This document shows positions 25,101 through 36,971 of a stretch of DNA of 64,000 bases, one piece after another. The stretch lies in assembly GCA_003255065.1 (NCBI GenBank), contig QAOA01007097.1:269249-333248 (forward strand), written 5' to 3'. This DNA is from Cercis canadensis (Eukaryota; Streptophyta; Magnoliopsida; Fabales; Fabaceae). The notes below the pieces were generated by a model that was given only the letters and a program-made list of their open reading frames with translations, was not told the DNA's origin and searched no databases. Positions within the stretch are counted from its first letter, which is position 1; each line of letters begins with the position of its first letter. Made by a program: the position numbers and the translations under genes.

Positions 25101-26815
25101 TCTGTTTCAGATGAAGGAGATCAAGTAAACTTGAATCATGTAGCTTATGCAGTAAAAAAGCAGCGAAGTGCAGCCATTAGTGATTTTGAGATTATTCATG
25201 ACAGCAATTCAAACACTTGGCATGTAGTTGGACCTGGATTGCAACGCTTCATTCAGATGACAAACTGGAGGTAGGTTAAACAGTAATAAATGTCACTGAG
25301 AATTCAACTCCTTATTATGTCTTTTCTTATTTGCACCAGTGTCTTGTTCTGAGTTGCATCTTAAGTATATTGTAACTTGTATATTTTGATAAGATGTGCT
25401 TCTAATCAAATTTAACCGATGAAGTGTGGAAATTATTATCTTGCATTATTCTAGATTTATTCTCAAGACCATATTTGATCCACTAGAACTTCTTGCATGG
25501 ATTTTTAAACTCTACAAAGAAGATGCCATAAACAAGTAAGTCTCTGCTAGAATAATAGGAAGTATATTCTGAAAGGAACTGAAAAACTAAAAAGGTTAAC
25601 CTTCAAACTGTGATACTAAATTTTCAATTGAGGATCATTATTTACTGCACTGTTTTAGTTGCTCTCTATGTGGAAATGTTATCCTCCAAGTTCAGAGTAT
25701 AATTTTGTTTGAGCCTAAATTTAATCTATTCATATGTCATTCTTTTATTAAATAATTGTACTTCTTTTATGACAATACAATTATGATCATTATTTTTGTC
25801 ATTGTTTTGCCTGACGTATGGCATTTCCATCAGGCAACTCCATTTCCATGGGTGCAAATAGATAAATATTTGAAATTGAGTAATTATTATAGTAGTTCTC
25901 AAAGAATTTAATTACTGTGAAACTTCAATTTTTGAAATAAAAAATTATAGAAACGAAGATAGTGAAGATTGTGGGAAGAGAAAATGTCAAATATCTAAAG
26001 ATGTTTATTTCTCCGTTTCTGAATTAAATATGTAACATCATGACGTTTAATTTAACCAATTTGTATGACAAACATCAAAATATAAGAAATTTTAAATGTT
26101 GTGACCAAATATGATGAAAGGAAAGTTTATTTGCCCTCTTTTAATTGATACTAAAGATGTTTCAGAAGAAACATGTGCATAATGAATAGATATTTGATTA
26201 AAATGGCAACTCCTGTTGATGGCTAATCTCATAAAAACTAGTAATGAATGTTTAACAGGTACATTGATTCAGAGAAAAGATTCCAACATGTTCTTGAGGC
26301 TTGTGGTGTGAATAAGTCTCTCTTGAAACTTGGTGTAAAGGAAGGTGACACTGTGATTGTTGGAGAGGTGCGTCTCTTGTTTCTTATCAATGTTTCTGTT
26401 CCCTGTAATACTTAATAGCACGATGACGAAACATGTCTGCAGATGGGTGATGATACTAATTGAAATATAGTAATCATGAGCTGCTTCAAATTCCCTTAAT
26501 ATAACGTTTCCTTAGAAGCCAGAACAAATTTTATCTCTATTATCCTGTGATCTAGCAAACAAGTCTTATAAGTTTTCAACCTGGGAACACTATATATGAG
26601 CCCATAAAGGTTTTTATTTAATATCCTAGTCCAATCCAAGTTGAAGCTCTTATAAAATAAACGGTGTCATTTCTGTAATACTGACATATGATCATTTGTT
26701 TCTCTCTGCTACTTACCAGATGGAGATGGTATGGCACGATTCCTCAGAGAATTCTGTTCCATCAAGCATCAAGAGAAGATCCACAAATTCAATTAAATGG
26801 GCTGATTGGAAGTAG
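22125..26815 (+). CDS. ObgC: Chloroplast Obg-type GTPase (ObgC/CPSAR1), complete, 6 exons
   Basis: Exons 22125-23167, 23669-23942, 24706-24997, 25111-25270, 26259-26367 and 26720-26815 join in phase to 657 residues, close to the roughly 680 recalled for Arabidopsis. I chose the Met at 22125 ([13 protein letters not shown]), which begins a plausible plastid transit peptide; an in-frame Met at 22038 is less likely. A long acidic linker covers residues 105-195. The Gly-rich Obg fold spans about 200-345 ([17 protein letters not shown]). The G domain has G1 GAPNAGKST (364-372), G3 DLPG (411-414), G4 NKMD (478-481) and G5 SAA (507-509). A C-terminal OCT-like domain follows ([18 protein letters not shown]). 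Family role: GTP-dependent plastid ribosome assembly and membrane or vesicle function, essential for embryos. All motifs look functional. Confidence 0.96.
24531..24572. repeat. Short tandem duplication in ObgC intron 2
   Basis: A 21-base unit (aaaaactgaaaccacttctc plus t) occurs twice in direct succession. It is intronic and has no evident function. Confidence 0.85.
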
Positions 26816-27300
26816 TTCCGCTCTGTTTCAGTGCTGCTTGAATATGCATACTGAAATTAAGTGATAGGTAAGTATAACCTAGTTCTTATTGTGGTTTTTT
26901 CCTCTGACTCTCACCCTACAACTTGGCAGTAATCTAATTTGACATATTATTGGCTTTACATATGTCCTCGTTATTGAGTGAATAGTTTTTCCCTGGAACA
27001 TTTGTGCATAAATGGGCCATACTCTATAACAAGCAAGCATCCGCTTGCTGATGAATAGTTTTTGTAGAGAAGCTGAATCAATCAATGGGAGAGAGGATTA
27101 TGAAAGAAGGTGCAGAGCTGCCCCAAAGAAGAAGCGTAGAAGCATGCCAAAAATTACCTGTTCATCCTTTGATGCATCCTGATGCTTGGCGCATTTACAC
27201 TTTCAAGTGCTTTTATTCGAATGGAAGCTGAGGTTTTCTTCGACAGCTCATTAAGGCAGATAAGAACCAGGTCAATATCTACCATTACTTATTGAGTTAA
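26816..27300 (+). other. ObgC 3' UTR with a probable intron
   Basis: Fifty-two bases after the stop codon a strong 5' splice site (tag|gtaagtat) starts at 26868. A matching acceptor after a T-rich tract (tttttgtag) ends at 27067. The downstream part (27068 to about 27270) is less AT-rich than its surroundings and may be a 3' UTR exon. Read from splice consensus only. Confidence 0.5.
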
Positions 27301-28872
27301 TTGGTTTAAAACAGCTAAGTGACCAACTGAAGAGAATGTAATTGCTTATATAATCTTATGACCACATATTAGAAATCGAAAATCTGATATCTTTCCCTGT
27401 GTATAGGATTCTATCTGTGTATAAAACAATATTGCTATAGAATGCCAAACCTCTTCTCTGACTACCACTCTTGCATTTTGACAGACTCCTCTCATGGGGA
27501 GTGAATAATTTGATGAAATTGGAGTGAAGGTCGAATTTTATCAAGTTTCACATGATGCAGTCATCATAAAAGTAGCAGGAATGAGATGAAGCGTTGGGTG
27601 TATGGTAATTTTCAAATAAAATTTCAGTAGCTTGTTTTACCGACCTGTAAATTATTTGCATGAGAGGCAGTCCTAATATTATAGAGAAGGAGGATGTTAT
27701 TGATGAGTGGCAGAAACTCTCACACAAAAATAATCACCCTCTTGTTTTGGGTTATGAGAGGCTCCTCTTCTTTTCTTGTAGGTTAAAAAGTATATATTTG
27801 TATCTTAACACAGATTATAAGATGAAAAATAACCTTTTTTTCTTGGTGATCAATTGCTAGGATGTCGTCTTTGAAAATTTCATTTTAATAGGTGTGCTAC
27901 CAGATGATATATAGGGCAAAATCTATGACAATGATACAGTTCCAAGTTTGCAACTTGCATAGGAGTTGCATTAAGTGAATAAAGTATTCACAACTGTGTT
28001 TTTTGTTTCTTTGTTACGATTTTAAGTTCGAATACAAAATACAAAATTTAGAAATTTATAAATAATTTTAATATCACTTGGTTATATGTTATTTGATAAA
28101 ATATTCATAACTATAAGAATAATAAATATCATTGCGTATATTTTGCAATTATCATTGTAATAATTGTAGAAAATTATAGAAAGTAAGTGAATTCATGAGA
28201 GTTTAATTAACAAGACAGAGTTTACAAGTGAGATAGATTAAGTAATGCATATAGTTTAGGTGATTGACAAGAAGTATTTATGGATAAAGTTGAGATGTAA
28301 AATAGCCAAACGAAGGGTGGAAGTGGAACCAAATGTGATGATAAAGCCCAAAAATAGGGATGACATAGACAAGGACAGGAAGGTCACTCTCATTCTCGAA
28401 TGTCACCCCTCCAAATCCAATCTTCATCAAACCGTCCGTAAACTTTGACCACACCTACCAATCTCCCATCCACGCTCCAGATTCGGTTTCACTGTTTCTA
28501 ACGAAAAATGCTGTTTGCAGTTGCCCATTAGCTATATAAAGTAGAAAATTAATCATATATATAACCATGAGTAAAGAATATGTAATTTAGAGGTACTTTG
28601 ACACTATGTGCTGTCTCCTTCCTCCTCTTACAAATTACATTCCCAATAAATCTTAGCCCTATACACTAACCTCGTATCCCTTGTCTCTCATTGGGAAAGA
28701 AAAAAATTATAGCTTCATGCATATATATTTTTATTGGCAATTTTACAATATAATGTAGAGTTATCTATTTTTTTTCAATCATTAATATAGAAATAAAGTT
28801 AAATTTTTTAATTTAAGATATAAAAGAATAATATTTAATCTTAAAATTTTAACTTTTTTTTTAAAAAAAAAA

Positions 28873-29050
28873 AAAGAGATTTCATAATACTATATAGATA
28901 TGTTATATCACATTGATATAATAAATACATATGATTTTTATATTTTATTTTTTAAAAATAATTAATTTATATATATGTCAATTATATATTAATTATTTTT
29001 AATCTTATATCATATATCATACTATATAAATATTAAAAATATCTAAAAAA
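28873..29050 (-). repeat. AT-rich dispersed repeat, copy 1 (inverted)
   Basis: The reverse complement of this stretch resembles 29651-29845 and 31833-32023. Shared landmarks are a 'ttagatatttt' start, an 'aattaattatttttaa' core and an 'atagtat...atagaatc'-like end. It is non-coding and probably a MITE remnant. Confidence 0.55.
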
Positions 29051-29559
29051 AACCTCCCGAAAAAATTTAGACCAATTAGAATTGTGTACTGACATACATC
29101 TTGCCACAACCGATAATATATTATCACATATAAGAGAGCAGGAAGCCCATTAATTCTTTAACTAAAACACTATTAGAGGGTCCAACCAAAAACAAAAAAA
29201 CACTATTTAGAGGGATGTAACCAAAAACAACTTCATAGTAGGGCACCACAATTCACGCCTAGATATTTGACACGTAGGACCGTACATATAGAAGATCACG
29301 TCTTTTACACCACGTCCTCGAATTGTACGGATACGACGCCCAATTGACAGCGTTGAATGGTGGGCCCTCACAGATGGTAAAAAGTTTAAAGGTTAATTGC
29401 CGGCCAACAGTCCTACATGTCAAATCTGCATTCCTAAGAACAGTGGTTCATACTAGGTTTGGTGGTCCTTTCATACTCTTTTTAGATTTCGTGCCTCTGT
29501 CATATCGGTGAAATTCATACATCAATAAATTCTAGGGAAAAAAAAAAAAAGTGAGAGTT

Positions 29560-30165
29560 ATCTTACCTATATTTTTTTAGAGAATATTCAACTATTCCAC
29601 TCTTTTTAGGTGAAATTTAATAGAATTTATAGTATAATTTTAGTATGAAAATTTTTTTAGATATTTTATTATATATCATATTACATAAGAATAATTAATA
29701 TATGAATAATATATATACAAATTAATTATTTTTAAATTTATTTAAAAAAATAAAATAAATTAATTTTATATTAAATAAAATTTAAAAATTACATATGTTT
29801 GTCACATAAATATAGTATAACATAAATATGTAGTATCATAGAATCTCCATATTATTATGAATATTTTAAAAAGTAAATTATTTAATATGTGTTAAAACAT
29901 ATAATTTTTTTATAAAATATAATAATGATATAATATAAAAAAATATGTCAAAAAATAAATTTAAAAGTTTTTCTTAGTTTATTTTTTATATCGTCTTCTT
30001 CTTGTATTTTATAATGAATTATTTTGGCACATAAAGAGTAACTCAATTTTTTAAAATATTTGCAACGACATCAAAATCACTTTGTGAGTCTTGCCTGAAC
30101 CCACCCAACTGAGGTGGAGGTAGCGTTACCTCTCTTAGAGGAGTAGCATAGTGCTCACAAAAAAA
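29560..30165. repeat. MITE-like element with a nested repeat
   Basis: The ends (a 'ggtgaaatttaatagaatttatag' type left part, and 'caaaatcactttgtgagtc' followed by 'agtgctcac' on the right) resemble the element at 55575-55880. The dispersed repeat at 29651-29845 sits inside it. The ends are related as imperfect inverted repeats. Boundaries are approximate. Confidence 0.5.
29651..29845 (+). repeat. AT-rich dispersed repeat, copy 2
   Basis: Directly similar along its whole length to 31833-32023, and inverted relative to 28873-29050. It has no coding potential. Confidence 0.65.
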
Positions 30166-30716
30166 AAAAAAAACCATTACATACAAATTAATTATTCACT
30201 AATGAAAATTAAAGACAATCCAAATTAAAACATTTTTTATTATTAAAAACTAGAAAAATAACTTCATTATATTATTCTCTCATCAGCACATATTATACTG
30301 TCAAGAAATATGAAAAGCCTTGTCATTTCATTTCTTATATTTTAGAGCACTTATTAACCTTCTAAATTTTAATACATACCCTTTCAAATCATATCATATG
30401 GCTCTATTATTGTTTAGAATAGAGGAAAGACATTGTGGTGGGAGAGAAGTTTGTATGTGGATTACACAAATAAATAAAAATCCTGAGTTTGTTTGCAAAT
30501 TACAATTTACAATTGTATAATTCTGTACATATAAAAGTTGTGCAATTGTTTTTTTTTTTTTTTTGCTAAAGAAAAAATTACTTTATTTCAAAACTAAGAC
30601 ATATCATAAGCCTTAATAAAAATTTACAATAATATATTTATTTACAAATTATATACTAAAAAGAAATTGCAAACTGCGGGATATAAAAGATGTGCAATTA
30701 GTGCATGATTTATTCA

Positions 30717-31269
30717 AGGCTTAATTGTAATTTTGGTCTTCCTATTTTAACCACTTGAACGTTTTGGTCCCCCTTCTTTAAAAATGAACTATTGAGTCCC
30801 TCTATATTTATAAAATGTACAATTTTAGTCCATCTATCTTTAAGTCAAAATTCTTAGGTTTATTTCAAGGTGTAAAATTCTTTGATTCATAATCCCACCG
30901 TTCAGATTGAAGGGCTATATCTTATGAACATCCTCACTAAATTTTAGCTCAATCTAACGGTGGGACTCAGCCCAAAATACCAAAATCATAATTTTTCATC
31001 TAACCACAAAATTTAGACTTTTTCACCGTTAGATCAAGCTGAAATTTAATTGGTAGATTCACAAGATGTAGCTCTTCAATCTGAACGGTGGGATTATAAA
31101 TCAGAGAACTTTACACCTTGAAATAAACCTAAGAATTTTGACTTAAAGATAAATGGACTAAACTTGTACATTTTATAAATATAGAAGGACTCAATAGTTC
31201 ATTTTTAAAGAAGGAGGACCAAAACGTTCAATTAGTTAAAATATGGAGACCAAAATTGCAATTAAGCCT
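30717..31269. mobile_element. 553-bp foldback element (long-TIR MITE) with 7-bp target-site duplication
   Basis: The stretch is almost entirely an inverted repeat. The left arm starts aggcttaattgtaattttgg and the right arm, read in reverse complement, starts aggcttaattgcaattttgg. The two arms stay aligned for about 240 bases with scattered differences and meet at a small centre near 30960-31010. The sequence ttattca lies immediately outside both ends (30710-30716 and 31270-31276), as expected for a target-site duplication. There is no transposase ORF, so it is non-autonomous. Long arms of this kind are typical of Mutator-like or foldback elements; a 7-base duplication does not settle the superfamily. 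Confidence 0.9.
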
Positions 31270-31832
31270 TTATTCAACTATAATGCAAGTTGCAACTGTC
31301 ATTGTTATGTGGATTTTCTTTTTTCTTTTTTAATACTTATCTTAGATATGCAGGGAAATTAAAAGAAAAGATAAAAGCAGGGGGAAGAAAATCTTAATTA
31401 CCAATATCCTGCTACCCACGTTTACCCTTTGCCAGTTCCAAAAGACAGTAGAAAACTCTATGAATGTCTTATAAACCAACCAGCAGTGAGAAAGGCCTTT
31501 AATTTATTAAGTGATGAGTCAGAAATTTATCCCTTCTTGTCATGACCCTCATGAGTCACTTTTGCATAGTATTAGAGAATTTAAGAACTGTTGTTGGAAT
31601 CTTAATTAACTTTTATGTTCATGTATTAAAAGAATGAACTACTACACTTGGTTTTTTTTTTTTTTACTTTTAATTATGATTTTGAGTTTGAAATATGAAA
31701 TCTACAAACTCTAAATGCAATCTCACTATATGTGCTTATTTTATAACAAATATTGATTTATTTTCTTCTTCTTGCTGAGTTTGAGATTACCTCGTGGCTT
31801 GTTTCTACTTATTTATATTTAGAATAAGACAT

Positions 31833-32023
31833 CTTTTAGATATTTTGTTGTCTGCTGTATTACATAAAAATAATTATGTGTGAATGATATGTGTACAAAT
31901 TAATTATTTTTAAGTTTGTTTGAGAAAATAAAATAAATTAATTTTATATCAAATAAAATATAAAAATTACGTACATTTGCCACATCAATATAGTATGACA
32001 TACGCATATAATATCATAGAATC
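31833..32023 (+). repeat. AT-rich dispersed repeat, copy 3
   Basis: About 190 bases, directly similar to 29651-29845, with the same block order (attacataaaaataatta, aattaattatttttaa, caaataaaatataaaaatta, then a tagtat...atagaatc end). Confidence 0.65.
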
Positions 32024-35000
32024 AAGTTAAAATAAATGTAAATATTACATGTGTTTGATAACTTTTTCAAAAGTCATTTCTTGAAAATCGTAACTGTTTT
32101 TAAATGCTTTGCAGGACATGTTAAAAATGTTATTAGAGAGAGAGAGAGAGAGAGAGAGAGATGAAAAGCAATAATATAAGTGATATGGTTTGAATTATCT
32201 TTTGACAATCTTACTCATCAAAATAATAAATTTTGTTTCGTAGTGCCTATGAGGTTGTGCTTGTGCATGAATGAGAGCGTGCAAGTTTACTTTTTTAATA
32301 AATAAATTGATTGTTGAAATAATGCCTAAAAAATGATAATTTTGGGGATTTTTGAAAGCATGAAGAAAGTCGTCTCTGAAGTTGTTATTGATTTATAATG
32401 TTTAGCTATAAAAATAATTCTGCATTTTTAAATTATTCACTATGATAATACAATGGTTTCTTGTACTTATAATACTGTTTTGACAATTAATATTTGATTG
32501 GGAATTTAAGGAAAAAAGAGAAGTGAAGCACACAAGAGAAAATAGAAGCAAAAGTAAAATAGGAGATAAAGGGGTTTCTCTCTTTCTTATCTAGAAAACC
32601 TCTCATATTGGAAAAACTAACAAAATGGATTAATTATCAATGACCTTTACTCCTCAATCTTTATATTTCCCTTCCCTTTTTTTTTTTTTTTTTACAAATT
32701 TTCCAACCATAAAAATCCCACATTAATAAGAAAGGTTATTGTGATCATCAATGCATATAACACAATAAAATGCTTATTTGACGTCTCTTAGATATGCATA
32801 AACCATCATGCACAAGCATTGCATTTAAATTCATATGATCTCATAGATACATAAAATATTTTTTACTTAAATGCAATCGTTAAGCAATAAACATAAGTAT
32901 ATACAAAATAATTAATTTAAGTAAATTATTTATAAAATTGGATCATAAGTTTAAATTATTATTTTTGGTTAGAAAGTCTAATTTCCTTTATATAATTTTT
33001 TTAAAAAATGGTGCAATTTTGTACGTCTAAATTTGAGAAATTAATATTACTCTACATATACCACACTTTTTTTTTTAATGATTAAGGGTATTTTTAAGAT
33101 AATTTTCATGTACTAACATTAAAGACACATCCAACCCTATACATTTAAAGAAAAACTAATTGTAACACATGTAATGTACGAACAATTATTTAAACAAAGA
33201 TATTAAATTCTTGAAAAAATAAATAAATAACATAGGAGAAAAAATGAGTACAATAGTTATAAATAATCTTAGTCGCAGATAAATGACTTTTTTTAAGTTT
33301 ATATAGTGATATCCTAAAATATTAACTCTAAAATTTAAACCTTACTCGATTTCACACTTGAAAACGTTAAAAAAAAAAAAAAAAAGAGGCAAAAGGATGN
33401 AAAAAAAAAAAGGCAAAAAGATGCAGCAGCTTGTGTTGTGCACTTTGGTTGCTAAGTTGGAAGACAGAGTGTGGTGATGAACAGAAAGAAGGTGAAGCAT
33501 AAAAAGGTAACATGGGACAAGTTTGATTGTTTTGAACCAAAAGTGCTTCAAAATGTTTTGTTACAAAACTTCATTACTCTCTCTTCCGTCAAAGTCCAAG
33601 TCCTAAAAAACACTTGCTTATCTTTTTCCCTAAATCCCGGGCGACCTTTAACAACAGAAAAAAGTGTGTGCCAGTTTTGGAGAATGTGCAAAATTCTCTT
33701 CTGACCCATAAAAGTTACATACTTAAGACCATCTCACAGAAAGAGAGAGACACCCAACAAAAATTAAAATAAGCATAAAACAAAGAGGGCAAGAGAGAGC
33801 TGCATTATATGTTCTTGTTTGGCCAATAATGAAGGACAAAAAAAAAACCACATATTTTAAGGAAATCTAAAGTACTCTGTCAAAGTGTACTCCTTTGCCA
33901 ACCAAACAAAACTCCCATCTTTGAAGATGTGCCTTGACTAACCTTTGTTCCTTCTAAATGGTAAGTTCCAAAACCTTCCATACCAAGAATGAGTATTTCC
34001 CACATCAATTTCTATACCCCTAATTTTACATTGTGTCACTCATGATTAGGATTTGCTTTCCTTAATTATTGGGAAAAAAATTCCATGCTTCTTTCTTTAT
34101 TTCCTAATTATGTATTTTTTATATTGTCATTTATCATGGTACACATGAGAGCATTATGATAACATTAACATGCTCAATAATGTTTGGTCTTTCACATTGG
34201 GCCCAAATGGAGCTAACACATGTCTATCTTTCTGCTTGAAGAAATCTTTAGTGGAAGAGTCAAGGGTCTTGGATTCAAAATCCAATCAATTGTTAACTAA
34301 CAAAAATGATTATTTAATCTTAAACAAGCATGGTTAAATCCATGACATATCTTTCTCTCATTTTGATCTCCTATTTGAATATTTCACTTTATTTGTTTAC
34401 TAAGTTTAATGGGTCCACTACAAGATTACATGAACCAATTAACATGCAATCACTAATGGCAAAAACTTTGTTGCACTAAAAATATGCTAGAAACAATAAA
34501 ACGGCTTGACCCATTTGGTATGATTGGTTTTATGTTATTCCCAATGCCATATAGGCATGTGAATGAAGGGTAATCAAAGGGAGTCACAATGTCACATTAT
34601 ACATGAATTCATAAAAATGTGCCCCACTTTAGCTTTTGTTGGGTGGTTTGATCCACCTCCCTTTGCAATTGTCTTTTTATTAAGATTTCCATTGCCCTTT
34701 TGACTACATCCTTTTCTAATGGCTTTTGGAGATCAGGGACAGTGACTCCTGTCTCTCATTCTCAGATTTTGTTGTAAATTGCTCAAACCTGATTTACCTA
34801 AAAGGCAATTTGCAGAAAGCTTTGTATTTAATGCTCTTGTCTCCTATTTCTGTCATTTCATTTGTCCATTTTCTAAAAAAATCACCTCCTACTATTAATT
34901 TTTACTCTGCAGCAGTACATTTGTAAATTGTCTTAATCCAAACAGGGTTGCTTCCAAGGTTTTTTTTTCTAATATCCTTATGAATAAGAAAACTTTACTT

Positions 35001-35318
35001 TTCTCATTTAAACATGGTTTTAAGATAAGCAAGGGTTCCCAAAATATGCTCTAAATAGCACCTAAAATTATAATGAAGTAGAGTTGGTTGTTCCTCCAAC
35101 TTGATTCTCAAGATCACACTGGGGCCTCCACTACCCTGAAACACATGCTAAGTGGTTGTTTGTGACTCACAGCTGAAGCAGCTTCACCATTTTACATGGC
35201 ATTTGAGCATAACGAAGAGCTAAGACCATGGTCAACTGCTATAATAAGTTGTGCATAAGGCAAAACCCACATATAATGATTAATAATTTTAAAAGAGAGC
35301 TATTATTTTCACATCCAA

Positions 35319-35532
35319 TTTTATTAATGCTGCAACTTATTTAATGTCTAAATATAATATCGACTAATTTACTCTCATTTAATATAAAAAATTTGCAGTC
35401 AATTGTAAAAATACTCATTTAATATAAAAAGTTTTTAGTCAAAGTTAAAAAAAAAAATTATATTAATTGAAGGTAATTTAATCTATATTATATTTAGACA
35501 TTAAATAAGATATGACATTAATAAAATAAAAT
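35319..35532. mobile_element. MITE with about 40-base terminal inverted repeats
   Basis: The left end reads attaatgctgcaacttattt then aatgtctaaatataatat. The right end gives nearly the same in reverse complement (attaatgtcatatcttattt then aatgtctaaatataatat). The centre contains two copies of an 'atttaatataaaaa' motif. Related sequences with the same 'tttaatgtctaaatataata' block lie upstream of the mTERF copies at about 56222-56403 and 62421-62582. It is non-coding. Confidence 0.75.
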
Positions 35533-36971
35533 ATAAAAATTGCGACTCCCTTCTAAAATTGATATGTGAAGCATATATAAATGGAACAAAAAAGATTTAG
35601 AATTTGCTAGATGGGCCCTTCCAAGGGAGAAGTTAATATTTTTGTACTCCAATGTGGGGTTGTTTCATGACACAAGACAGGGGCAAGTGTTAAATAATCT
35701 CTAAATTCTTGGATAATTTTCTGTGTAAGTTAGAGATAATTTTAACTGCTCCCTTTGAAAATCATGAAGCAAACAAGAGCTTCCGATGTAATTGATTGAT
35801 TTATTTTGCATAAAACGCGGATTCACATGTGCATATTACATACAGCTAGTGAATGACATGTTAAGATAGCACCTTAAAATTCAAATGTTTGAGACTCTCT
35901 AGGAGTATGCAGACAAAACAAAACCACGCGGTTGTTTTCTTTTTCTGGCTTTGCATGGGATATATAGGTAAGATTCATTTCTACAACTTTTCAATCATGC
36001 TTCTAGTTCATCCTAGAAAGGTCTTCAAAAATAGTTCTATCCGTGTTATCTCTAAACCAGAACTTTTTTATAGGTCAATTACCATTAGGCTCAGCTGAAG
36101 GATTAACAATAGAGACTGTTAGATTATTTTATATACCAAAATAGTATTAGTATTATTATTAATATTGAATAAGAATAACTAATTTATGGGGTCAATTTTT
36201 TAAGTGAATAAGTGTGTGTCTTTTTCATTGTTTTCCCTTTACTAAATAGAGCCAGATAGAGTTTACCAGGTCAATTTTCAGGTAGTTAATTGATTAGCTT
36301 GGCCTTTACACGTGATCTGATATGCATAAAGATTCAATTTTTCCAATCCTTATCAAATCCCAATCACTTGCATGGATCTGATGTAATAATTAGCTCAATA
36401 AGTTTTAAATTATTTACTGATATACATATGTTTATTTATTTGTTCGCTAACTCTATGGTTGTGTTGTGCAGCTTGTGCTTATTACAAGGCACAGAAAACA
36501 CATTTTAGACTGTTATTGGAACTAGGAAGAAAGTGACTGTTGCAAAGAAATAAAAACTCAAAAGCGCAGTTAGAAGAGCTCCATTTAAAGTACTTGACAA
36601 GTGAAGGGAATCTTTATTTTCACTCTTTAGTTGTAACTCTTTAAGTAAATGGGATGGAGGAGTATGGATTTAATAGAAACAAGAAAAAGAAAGATTTTTA
36701 AAAGTAGGTGGAAAGGGAAGAATGGTCTTCCAAAGAATGACATCTGCAAATGTCCTTTTCCTTCTCTCCATGATCTATTCACGGTCTTTAAAAGACTTCC
36801 CACAACTTCTCCCATTCATATCACAACCCTTCACTGCTCCTACCTTCTGCGGTATCCCCTTCTATTCTCTGTACTCTCTCATCACTTAAAACGCTATTTG
36901 ACTTACCCTTGGTAACATTTTCTCTGCTCATTCAAGTTTCCACCCACATTTTCTTTGCCATTTTTCTAGCC

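Larger units (their letters stand above)
27300..36900. other. Gene-poor AT-rich region upstream of the PUCHI-type gene
   Basis: About 9.5 kb holds no supportable gene. It contains AT-rich stretches, MITE-like repeats (listed separately), A/T runs, an (AG)n microsatellite at 32136-32160 and a single N at 33400. The N is flanked by two copies of an A-run plus a 'ggcaaaaagatg'-like sequence. The last kilobase or so before 36972 is the likely core promoter and leader of the AP2/ERF gene; a C/T-rich leader is visible at 36750-36960. Long-range developmental enhancers could lie here but cannot be seen directly. Confidence 0.5.

Noticed and set aside
36909..36971. Upstream in-frame start of the ERF gene
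   Set aside because: The extra 21 residues are hydrophobic and leader-like; the Met at 36972 begins a typical ERF N-terminus.
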